A stretch of DNA of 37,847 nucleotides from DASTQL01 sp035462375 (GTDB lineage: Bacteria > Actinomycetota > Actinomycetes > Jiangellales > Jiangellaceae): the NCBI GenBank assembly GCA_035462375.1, contig DATHUJ010000181.1, positions 1-37,847 of the forward strand, given 5' to 3'. A model generated the notes under the pieces. That model ran no database searches and was not told the origin of the DNA. It saw nothing but the letters and a program-made list of their open reading frames with translations. The position numbers and the translations under genes are program-made. Shown piece by piece: positions 22,191 through 33,300 of this stretch. Every line of letters starts with the position of its first letter. The first letter of the stretch is position 1.

Positions 22191-22898
22191 GTGAAGCGCA
22201 GCAAGTCCTACCGCGCCGCAGCCGACAAGATCGACCGCGAGCGCCTCTACTCCCCGGAGGAGGCGGTCCGCCTCGTCAAGGAGACCGCCACCACGAAGTA
22301 CGACGCCACCGTCGAGGTGGCCCTGCGCCTGGGCGTCGACCCGCGCAAGGCCGACCAGATGGTCCGCGGCACCGTCAACCTCCCGCACGGCACCGGCAAG
22401 ACCGCTCGGGTCCTGGCCTTCGCCGCGGGCGCGAAGGCCGATGAAGCCCGCGAGGCCGGCGCCGACATCGTCGGGGCGGACGAGCTGATCGAGGAGGTCC
22501 AGGGCGGCCGCCTGGACTTCGACGCGGTGGTGGCCACCCCCGACCTCATGGGCAAGGTGGGGCGGCTCGGCCGCGTCCTCGGGCCGCGCGGTCTCATGCC
22601 CAACCCCAAGACCGGCACGGTCACCATGGACGTCGCCAAGGCGGTCGGGGACATCAAGGGCGGCAAGATCGAGTTCCGGGTCGATCGGCACGCGAACCTG
22701 CACTTCATCGTCGGCAAGGCCAGCTTCACCGACCAGCAGCTGGTCGAGAACTACGCCGCGGCGATGGACGAGGTCATCCGGCTCAAGCCATCAGCCGCCA
22801 AGGGTCGCTACGTCAAGAAGGCCACCATGGCCGCCACCATGGGCCCCGGCATCCCCCTCGACCCGGCGCGTACCCGGCCGGAGCCGGCGACCGCCTGA
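22191..22898 (+). CDS. rplA: 50S ribosomal protein L1
   Basis: The 235-residue L1 has the family pattern KRSKSYRAAADKIDRERLYSPEEAVRLVKETATTKYDATVEVALRLGVDPRKADQ in its first third and MGKVGRLGRVLGPRGLMPNPKTGTV in its second domain. L1 binds the 23S rRNA stalk near the E site and often represses its own mRNA. The start is a GTG with GGAGC upstream. About 15 residues of Pro/Arg/Ala tail extend past the usual end. The two palindromes upstream may be part of its control. Confidence 0.97.
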   Translation: MKRSKSYRAAADKIDRERLYSPEEAVRLVKETATTKYDATVEVALRLGVDPRKADQMVRGTVNLPHGTGKTARVLAFAAGAKADEAREAGADIVGADELIEEVQGGRLDFDAVVATPDLMGKVGRLGRVLGPRGLMPNPKTGTVTMDVAKAVGDIKGGKIEFRVDRHANLHFIVGKASFTDQQLVENYAAAMDEVIRLKPSAAKGRYVKKATMAATMGPGIPLDPARTRPEPATA

Positions 22899-23009
22899 TC
22901 CCGGGGATCCGGCCCGCGGACTCGGACGCGTGCTCCCGGGTCCTCCCCGACCCGCCGACCGGGGCGATCACCCATGCACGCCACCCGCCGGCCCTGTCAC
23001 CCTGGGACC

Positions 23010-24869
23010 ATGACCGCCGACTCCGTACGCACCACCGAGGGTGTCGGCGCTCCGGCGGTCGTGCCACCCCGGGTCGCGCCGAACCGGGCGCCGCTGCCGC
23101 GTCAGCGCACTGCGGCGGCGGCGCAGCAGGCCCGCCACGTCGCCGGCCGGGTCCCCGGGCTGCGAGCGCTGGTGCGGTGGCTCCGGCTCGACCTCGTCGG
23201 CGTCGTGGGCGCGATCGCCTTCCTCAACGCGTCCCTGTCCCCCTCCCTGCTGCCCCGGACGTGGGCCTACCAGGCGGCGATCTCCGGCCTCGCCGCGACC
23301 TTCGGCTACGCCGTCGGGTCCGTGCTCGGGCTGTCGGTCCGCGTGGTCGGCCGGCTGGTCGCCCTCCTGCCGGGCCCGTGGCACGGCCGCCGGGTCCGGC
23401 CGTCCCGGGAGACGGTGCTCATCGCCTGGTGGTCGGTCGCGGTGGTGGGTGCAGCCGTCACGTCGTGGTTCCTGGTGCACGCAGCCGCCTGGCAGACCGA
23501 GCTGCGGCTGCTGATGGGGGCGCAGAGCCCGGGTCCCGCTCACTACGCCCGGATCCTCGGGCTGTCCGCCGCCTTGTTCCTGGTCCTGCTGGCCGCGTGG
23601 CGATGGCTGCGCGGCCTGGCCCGGCGCCTGGAGGTGCGGTTGCAGCGTTGGGTGCCCGTGCCCGTGGCCGTGGCCACGTCTCTCGGGTCGGTAGGCACGA
23701 TCACCTACTGGGCCCTCAGTGGGCTGCTCCTGCCGGCCTTCCTCACGGCCTCGGGACTGGCCTTCGGGGTCTGGGACCGGGTCGAGCACTCGGGGGTGCC
23801 GGCTCCGACCTCGGCCCTGCGTTCCGGTGGCCCAGGGTCCCTGGTGCCCTGGGGGACGATGAACCGCAAGGGCCGCGAGTTCCTGGTGAGCGGGCCGGAC
23901 CTGCCCTCGCTCGAAGCCACCTCGGGCGCTGCGGCCGGCGAGCCCGTCCGGGTCTACGTGGGACTGGATGCGGCGCCGACGATGGATGAGCGGGCGCGGC
24001 TCGCTGTGGCCGAGCTGGAGCGGACGGGGGGGTTCGACCGCGAGGTGCTGCTCGTCGCCACCGCGACCGGGACCGGCTGGGTCGACCCGTACGCCGCCTC
24101 GGCCCTCGAGCACGTGCACGGCGGCGACAGCGCCGTGGTCTCGATGCAGTACTCCTCCCTGCCGAGCTGGCTGTCGTTGCTCAGCGACGCGTCGGAGGTC
24201 GAGCGCGCCGGGACGGTCCTGTTCGAGGCGGTCCGTGAGCGGTGGGCGGCGCTCCCCTCGGCCGAGCGCCCCCGGCTACTCGTGTACGGCGAGAGCCTGG
24301 GCGCCCAGGGCAGTGCCGCAGCCTTCGCCGACGTGGACGACGTCGTGCGGCGCAGCGACGGGGCCCTGTGGGTGGGCCCACCCGCGGCCACTCGGCTGGT
24401 CGGGGATCTCGTGGCCGACCGGGACGACGGGTCCACGGTCATCGCCCCGGTCGTCTCCGGGGTCCCGGACGTGCGCTTCTGGCCCGGCGGTGACATCCCG
24501 CGGCCCGGCGTCGCCGACTGGGACCGCCCACGGGTCATGGTGCTGTCGCACCCGTCCGACCCGGTGTCCCGGTGGTCCCCTCGCCTGGTCTTTAGGGAAC
24601 CCGAGTGGCTGCGTGAGCCGCCCGGCCCGGATGTCCTGCCCAGCTTCACGTGGTACCCCTTCGTGACGTTCTGGCAGGTCACCGCTGACATGGCCCTGTC
24701 GCTGGGCGTGCCGACCGGGCACGGCCACCGCTACGGGGTCGAGCACGTCGACGCCTGGTTCGCGGTCGCCCCGCCCGCCGGTCAGGACGGCCCGCCGTCG
24801 GCCGAGCGGGTGGCCGAGGTCCGCCGCGCCGTCGCCGCGGACCTCCGGGGTTCCCCCGGCCTCGACTGA
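23010..24869 (+). CDS. Membrane-anchored alpha/beta hydrolase (Abhydrolase_9 type)
   Basis: The product has about 619 residues. The N-terminal 260 residues hold a Pro/Arg-rich start and roughly five or six membrane helices. The C-terminal half is a soluble alpha/beta-hydrolase domain with nucleophile Ser429 in VYGESLGAQG. Asp517 in SHPSDPVSRW and His571 or His573 in GHGHRYG are the likely partners. FTWYPFVTFWQVTADM near the end is typical of this actinobacterial family, whose substrates are not well defined. I prefer the ATG at 23010 over an in-frame ATG at 22974; neither has a good ribosome site, and CACCCT six bases upstream may be a weak leaderless -10. It is a non-ribosomal gene lodged between rplA and rplJ, followed by a palindromic repeat. 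Confidence 0.82.
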   Translation: MTADSVRTTEGVGAPAVVPPRVAPNRAPLPRQRTAAAAQQARHVAGRVPGLRALVRWLRLDLVGVVGAIAFLNASLSPSLLPRTWAYQAAISGLAATFGYAVGSVLGLSVRVVGRLVALLPGPWHGRRVRPSRETVLIAWWSVAVVGAAVTSWFLVHAAAWQTELRLLMGAQSPGPAHYARILGLSAALFLVLLAAWRWLRGLARRLEVRLQRWVPVPVAVATSLGSVGTITYWALSGLLLPAFLTASGLAFGVWDRVEHSGVPAPTSALRSGGPGSLVPWGTMNRKGREFLVSGPDLPSLEATSGAAAGEPVRVYVGLDAAPTMDERARLAVAELERTGGFDREVLLVATATGTGWVDPYAASALEHVHGGDSAVVSMQYSSLPSWLSLLSDASEVERAGTVLFEAVRERWAALPSAERPRLLVYGESLGAQGSAAAFADVDDVVRRSDGALWVGPPAATRLVGDLVADRDDGSTVIAPVVSGVPDVRFWPGGDIPRPGVADWDRPRVMVLSHPSDPVSRWSPRLVFREPEWLREPPGPDVLPSFTWYPFVTFWQVTADMALSLGVPTGHGHRYGVEHVDAWFAVAPPAGQDGPPSAERVAEVRRAVAADLRGSPGLD

Positions 24870-24887
24870 CGGGTCTGACCGCCGCCC

Positions 24888-24967
24888 CGAACGACCACGT
24901 TCACCACCCCGGTCGGGCCATCACCAGGCGCGGACGCCTCGTGTTGGCACCAGCAACCTGGTGGTGG
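24888..24967 (+). repeat. 80-bp palindromic intergenic repeat, copy D
   Basis: It starts 18 bases after the hydrolase stop, upstream of the rplJ promoter. It aligns gap-free to the copies at 9412, 13009 and 13219 (reversed) with the same box. The arms CACCAGG (24922-24928) and CCTGGTG (24957-24963) form the stem. Confidence 0.88.
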
Positions 24968-25017
24968 GAGTCGTCAGGGCCCCCGGGCCCCGGCTGACGT
25001 GGATGGGGACGGGCGGA

Positions 25018-25048
25018 TTTGGCCGGGAGGGCGGCTCCGCCGTACGCT
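25018..25048 (+). promoter_or_regulatory. Probable promoter for rplJ-rplL
   Basis: TTGGCC (25019-25024) and TACGCT (25043-25048) are 18 bases apart. The start point would be near 25055, directly ahead of the L10-type leader, and downstream of repeat copy D. Confidence 0.55.
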
Positions 25049-25054
25049 GGCCCG

Positions 25055-25237
25055 CGCCAGAGACCGCCGGTCTCCGGCCCGCAGCGGCGGGTCGGACGAA
25101 GGCCCCGTAGCACGCGGGCGACCCGCGCAGGTGAGACGACCGCCACGTCCCGTGGCAGACGCCCCGCGCCTGCGCAGGGGCGTCCTGCATCTCCGGGCTC
25201 CTCGCGTACCGGCACCACCACCGTACGAAGGAGTCCC
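25055..25237 (+). ncRNA. L10-type leader RNA of rplJ
   Basis: The 180-base leader folds into several stems: CCACG/CGTGG (25143-25155) and a perfect GACGCCCC/GGGGCGTC hairpin (25158-25184). Upstream, GCAGGTGAGACGACC resembles the L10-L12 binding region of known leaders. By family knowledge, such leaders let the L10/L12 complex repress its own translation. Boundaries are approximate. Confidence 0.65.
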
Positions 25238-25906
25238 ATGGCGAGGCCTGACAAGGCGGCCGCCGTCGCCGAGCTGGCGGAAGAGTTCCGCAGCTCGAGC
25301 GCGGTCGTGCTGACCGAGTACCGCGGCCTCACCGTCAAGCAGCTGACGGAGCTCCGTCGGTCGCTCGGTGGGAACGCGTCCTACGCCGTGGTGAAGAACA
25401 CGCTCACCAAGATCGCCGCCACGGACGCCGGCATGGAGGGGCTCGACGAGCACCTCTCCGGTCCGTCGGCCATCGCCTTCGTCAAGGGCGACCCGGTCGA
25501 GGCGGCGAGGGGTCTGCGTGACTTCGCCAGGGTCCACCCCGTCCTCGTGATCAAGGGGGGCGTGCTCGACGGCAAGCCCCTCTCGGCCACGGAGATCGGC
25601 AAGCTCGCCGACCTCGAGTCGCGCGAGGTGCTGCTGTCCAGGCTGGCCGGCGCCATGACGGCCTCGCTGTCCGGTGCCGTCTCGCTCTTCGCGGCGCCGC
25701 TGTCGCAGACCGCACGGCTGGTCGAGGCGCTGCGGCAGAAGGCCGAGCAGGACCCCGGCGTCCTCGCGGGCGGGACCGGCGAGCCGGCCCTTGCGGCCGA
25801 GGAGACCACTCCTGCCGTGGCGACCCCCGCGGCCGAGGAGAGCGCTCCCGCTGCCGACGACGCCGAGGCCCCCGCGGCCGAGGCGACCGAGACGAGCGAG
25901 GGCTGA
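25238..25906 (+). CDS. rplJ: 50S ribosomal protein L10
   Basis: The 222-residue protein begins MARPDKAAAVAELAEEFRSSSAVVLTEYRGLTVKQLTELRR and carries SYAVVKNTLTKIAA, the L10 rRNA-binding domain. Next come the L12-binding helix region (LSQTARLVEALRQKAEQ) and an Ala/Glu/Pro-rich tail of about 45 residues, longer than in Escherichia but usual in actinobacteria. L10 anchors L7/L12 dimers on the stalk. The ATG at 25238 has AAGGAG five bases upstream. Control by the upstream leader is likely. rplL follows after 97 bases. Confidence 0.97.
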   Translation: MARPDKAAAVAELAEEFRSSSAVVLTEYRGLTVKQLTELRRSLGGNASYAVVKNTLTKIAATDAGMEGLDEHLSGPSAIAFVKGDPVEAARGLRDFARVHPVLVIKGGVLDGKPLSATEIGKLADLESREVLLSRLAGAMTASLSGAVSLFAAPLSQTARLVEALRQKAEQDPGVLAGGTGEPALAAEETTPAVATPAAEESAPAADDAEAPAAEATETSEG

Positions 25907-26003
25907 CCGGGGGGTCATCGGAGCACCCGGCCGACCCCCAGCCCGACAACCCACCCGGAAACAGTCCTCGCGGACCAGTCCCACACCGAAAGGAACGCCG
26001 ATC

Positions 26004-26396
26004 ATGGCGAAGCTCAGCACCGACGAGCTCCTCGACGCGTTCAAGGAGATGTCCCTCATCGAGCTCTCGGAGTTCGTGAAGCAGTTCGAGGAGACCTTCG
26101 GCGTCACCGCCGCGGCTCCCGTTGCCGTGGCCGCGGCCCCGGCCGCCGCCGGTGGCGGCGAGGCAGCGGCCGCCGTCGAGGAGCAGGACGAGTTCGACGT
26201 CGTCCTCGAGGCCGCCGGCGACAAGAAGATCCAGGTCATCAAGGAGGTCCGTGCGCTCACCTCGCTCGGCCTCAAGGAGGCCAAGGACCTTGTCGACGGC
26301 ACCCCGAAGCCGGTCCTCGAGAAGGTCGCCAAGGACGCCGCGGAGAAGGCCAAGGCGCAACTCGAGGGCGCCGGCGCCACCGTCACCGTCAGGTGA
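26004..26396 (+). CDS. rplL: 50S ribosomal protein L7/L12
   Basis: The 130-residue stalk protein has an N-terminal dimerisation domain (LSTDELLDAFKEMSLIELSEFVKQFEETF) and an Ala/Gly hinge (AAAPVAVAAAPAAAGGGEAAAAV). The conserved C-terminal factor-binding domain is FDVVLEAAGDKKIQVIKEVRALTSLGLKEAKDLVDG. It recruits EF-G and EF-Tu, both encoded further along this window. The ATG at 26004 has AAAGGA upstream. Two strong hairpins after the stop probably end or attenuate the rplJL transcript before rpoB. Confidence 0.97.
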   Translation: MAKLSTDELLDAFKEMSLIELSEFVKQFEETFGVTAAAPVAVAAAPAAAGGGEAAAAVEEQDEFDVVLEAAGDKKIQVIKEVRALTSLGLKEAKDLVDGTPKPVLEKVAKDAAEKAKAQLEGAGATVTVR

Positions 26397-26401
26397 CCCC
26401 A

Positions 26402-26464
26402 CGCCGCCGACGTGGCGGCGCCCATCGCCGAGGGCGGGCTCCCGGATGACGGGCGCCCGCCCTC
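26402..26464 (+). terminator. Double hairpin after rplL
   Basis: CGCCGCC/GGCGGCG (26402-26420) is followed by a perfect 10-bp stem, GAGGGCGGGC (26430-26439) with GCCCGCCCTC (26455-26464). There is no T-run. It may terminate or attenuate before rpoB. Confidence 0.65.
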
Positions 26465-26638
26465 CGGCTCCCCCGGCTTCAGGCCCGGACCGTCCCCGGT
26501 CGTGGGAGGGGGTGCTTGACGGCGGGGCGGAACACGCAGCATGCTTCCGTGAGAGCGTTCCTGCCGGGCGGCTTGCGCAGCGAGGTCCGGCGGCGAGGCG
26601 ATCACGGCAGGAGAGGTGACGGTCACAGCAACCGCCAC

Positions 26639-26667
26639 TCGACAGCAGTGGCCCTGAGGGCTAAACT
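26639..26667 (+). promoter_or_regulatory. Promoter for rpoB-rpoC
   Basis: TCGACA (26639-26644) and TAAACT (26662-26667) are separated by exactly 17 bases, the best promoter match in the window together with that of rpsL. A second, weaker pair lies upstream (TTGACG 26516-26521 with CATGCT 26539-26544). The start point would be near 26674, inside TTTTGCGCTGCC, leaving a leader of about 85 bases. From 26465 to 26758 there is no gene. Confidence 0.7.
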
Positions 26668-26758
26668 GCTATTTTGCGCTGCCTCCATCTCGCACCCCCG
26701 GCGTGCGAGAGGTGTGGCATGCGTCTGATTCCGACCGTGAGCCTCGGAAGGACCCCTC

Positions 26759-30256
<3,498 letters not shown>

Positions 30257-30262
30257 CGGTGC

Positions 30263-30301
30263 GGCGGGACCGCCGCGGTCGCCCGGCCCGGTGGTCCCGC
30301 C
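30263..30301 (+). other. Intercistronic hairpin between rpoB and rpoC
   Basis: GGCGGGACC (30263-30271) and GGTCCCGCC (30293-30301) form a perfect 9-bp stem with a 21-base GC-rich loop, seven bases after the rpoB stop. It could be a processing or attenuation site. Confidence 0.5.
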
Positions 30302-30359
30302 CCCGCCCCCACCGTCAACACACCCGGCACTCGAGAGAGCCACAGAGAGAAGGACACAC

Positions 30360-33300
30360 GTGCTCGACGTCAACTTCTTCGACGAGCTGCGCATCGGCCT
30401 GGCCACGGCCGACGACATCCGCCAGTGGTCGCACGGTGAGGTCAAGAAGCCCGAGACGATCAACTACCGCACCCTCAAGCCGGAGAAGGACGGGCTCTTC
30501 TGCGAGAAGATCTTCGGTCCGACCCGCGACTGGGAGTGCTACTGCGGCAAGTACAAGCGGGTCCGGTTCAAGGGGATCATCTGTGAGCGCTGCGGCGTGG
30601 AGGTCACCCGCGCCAAGGTGCGGCGGGAGCGGATGGGCCACATCGAGCTGGCCGCGCCGGTCACCCACATCTGGTACTTCAAGGGTGTCCCGAGCCGCCT
30701 CGGCTACCTGCTCGACATCGCGCCGAAGGACCTCGAGAAGGTCATCTACTTCGCCGCCTACATGATCACCTGGGTCGACGAGGAAGGTCGGCACCGCGAC
30801 CAGTCCTCGCTCGAGGGGCAGATCGACGTCGAGCGGCGCGAGATCGAGAAGCGCCGGGACGCCGACATCGACGCCCGCGCCAAGCGGCTCGAGAGCGACC
30901 TGGCCGAGCTGGAGGCCGAGGGCGCCAAGGGCGACGTCCGCCGCAAGGTCAAGGAGTCGGCCGAGCGCGAGATGAGTCAGCTGCGCAAGCGCGCCGATGC
31001 CGAGATCGACCGGCTCACCGCCGTGTGGGACCGCTTCCGCACCCTCAAGGTCCAGGACCTCGAGGGCGACGAGATGCTGTACCGGGAGATGCGCGACCGC
31101 TTCGGTCTGTACTTCCGCGGGGGCATGGGCGCCCAGGCGATCAAGGAGCGGCTGGAGAACTTCGACCTCGAGGCGGAGGCCGAGTCGCTGCGCGAGGTGA
31201 TCCGCACCGGCAAGGGCCAGAAGAAGACCCGCGCCCTCAAGCGGCTCAAGGTCGTCTCCGCCTTCCTCACCACCCGCAACGACCCGCGGGGCATGGTGCT
31301 CGACGCCGTCCCGGTCATCCCGCCGGACCTGCGACCGATGGTGCAGCTCGACGGCGGCCGCTTCGCGACCAGCGACCTCAACGACCTGTACCGCCGGGTC
31401 ATCAACCGGAACAACCGGCTCAAGCGCCTGCTCGACCTCGGCGCTCCCGAGATCATCGTCAACAACGAGAAGCGCATGCTGCAGGAGGCCGTCGACGCGC
31501 TCTTCGACAACGGCCGCCGCGGTCGGCCGGTCACGGGCCCTGGCAACCGTCCGCTCAAGTCCATCTCGGACATGCTCAAGGGCAAGCAGGGGCGCTTCCG
31601 ACAGAACCTGCTCGGCAAGCGGGTCGACTACTCGGGCCGCTCGGTCATCGTCGTCGGGCCGCAGCTCAAGCTGCACCAGTGCGGCCTGCCCAAGCAGATG
31701 GCGCTCGAGCTCTTCAAGCCGTTCGTGATGAAGCGGCTGGTCGACCTCAACCACGCGCAGAACATCAAGTCCGCCAAGCGGATGGTCGAGCGCGCCCGGC
31801 CCGTCGTGTGGGACGTCCTCGAGGAGGTCATCGCCGAGCACCCGGTCATGCTCAACCGGGCTCCGACGCTGCACCGCCTGGGCATCCAGGCATTCGAGCC
31901 GCAGCTCATCGAGGGCAAGGCCATCCAGATCCACCCGCTGGTCTGCACGGCGTTCAACGCGGACTTCGACGGCGACCAGATGGCCGTCCACGTCCCGCTG
32001 TCGGCCGAGGCGCAGGCCGAGGCCCGCATCCTCATGCTCTCCAGCAACAACATCCTCAAGCCGGCCGACGGCCGTCCGGTGACGATGCCGACCCAGGACA
32101 TGGTCCTCGGCATCTACTTCCTCACCACCCAGCGCGACGGTGCGGAGGGCGAGGGACGGGTGTTCGGCTCGACCGCGGAGGCCGTCATGGCCTTCGACGC
32201 CGGTCAGCTGTCGCTCCAGGCGCCGATCGTCCTGCGACTGCGCGACGTCGTCCCCCCGCCCGAGTGGGAGGTCCCCGAGGGTTGGGAGCCCGGCGACCCG
32301 TGGTCGGTGCCCACGACGCTGGGACGCGCGTTGTTCAACGAGGCGCTCCCGGCCGACTACACCTACGTCAACGAAGAGGTCGACAAGAAGCGCCTCGGCA
32401 CCATCGTCAACGACCTGGCCGAGCGCTACCCGAAGGTGCAGGTGGCTTCGACCCTGGACGCGCTGAAGGAGGCCGGTTTCCACTGGGCGACCCGGTCCGG
32501 GGTCACGGTCTCGGCCGAGGACATCGTCACGCCCGCCGACAAGCAAGCCATCCTCGAGCAGTACGAGGCCAAGGCGGAGAAGGTCGAGCGCAACTTCGAA
32601 CGCGGCGTCATCTCCGACGGCGAGCGCCGTGAGGAGCTCATCGACATCTGGACCGATGCCACCAACAAGGTCGACGAGTCGATGCGGGCCGGCTTCACCG
32701 GGGACAACCCGGTGGCGATGATGGTGCACTCCGGTGCCCGAGGAAACTGGATGCAGATCCGCCAGCTGGCCGGCATGCGTGGCCTGGTGGCCAACCCCAA
32801 GGGTGAGACCATCCCGCGGCCGATCAAGGCGAGCTTCCGCGAGGGCCTGACCGTGCTGGAGTTCTTCATCTCCACGCACGGCGCCCGCAAGGGTCTGGCC
32901 GACACCGCGCTGAGGACCGCCGACTCCGGCTACCTCACCCGCCGGCTGGTCGACGTCTCCCAGGACGTGATCATCCGGGAGGAGGACTGCGGTACGGAGC
33001 GCGGTCTGCTGCTGCGCATCGCCACGCGCAACGCCGAGGGCGCGCTGGTCAAGAGCGAGGACGTCGAGACCGCCGTGTACGCCAGGGCGCTGGCGGAGGA
33101 CGTGCACGGCGACAACGGCGACCTCCTCGTGCCGGCCGGCACCGACCTCGGCGACGTCGTGATCGACCGGCTGATCGGCGGCGGGGTCGAGCAGGTCCGC
33201 GTGCGCAGCGTCTTGACCTGCGACAGCCGCTCCGGCGTCTGCGCGATGTGCTACGGCCGATCTCTCGCGAGCGGCAAGACGGTCGACGTCGGCGAGGCGG

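Noticed and set aside
9412..24967. The 80-bp repeats as a CRISPR array or integron attC sites
   Set aside because: The four copies are dispersed over 15 kb without regular spacers, no cas or integrase gene is present, and the attC core sites (GTTRRRY) are missing.
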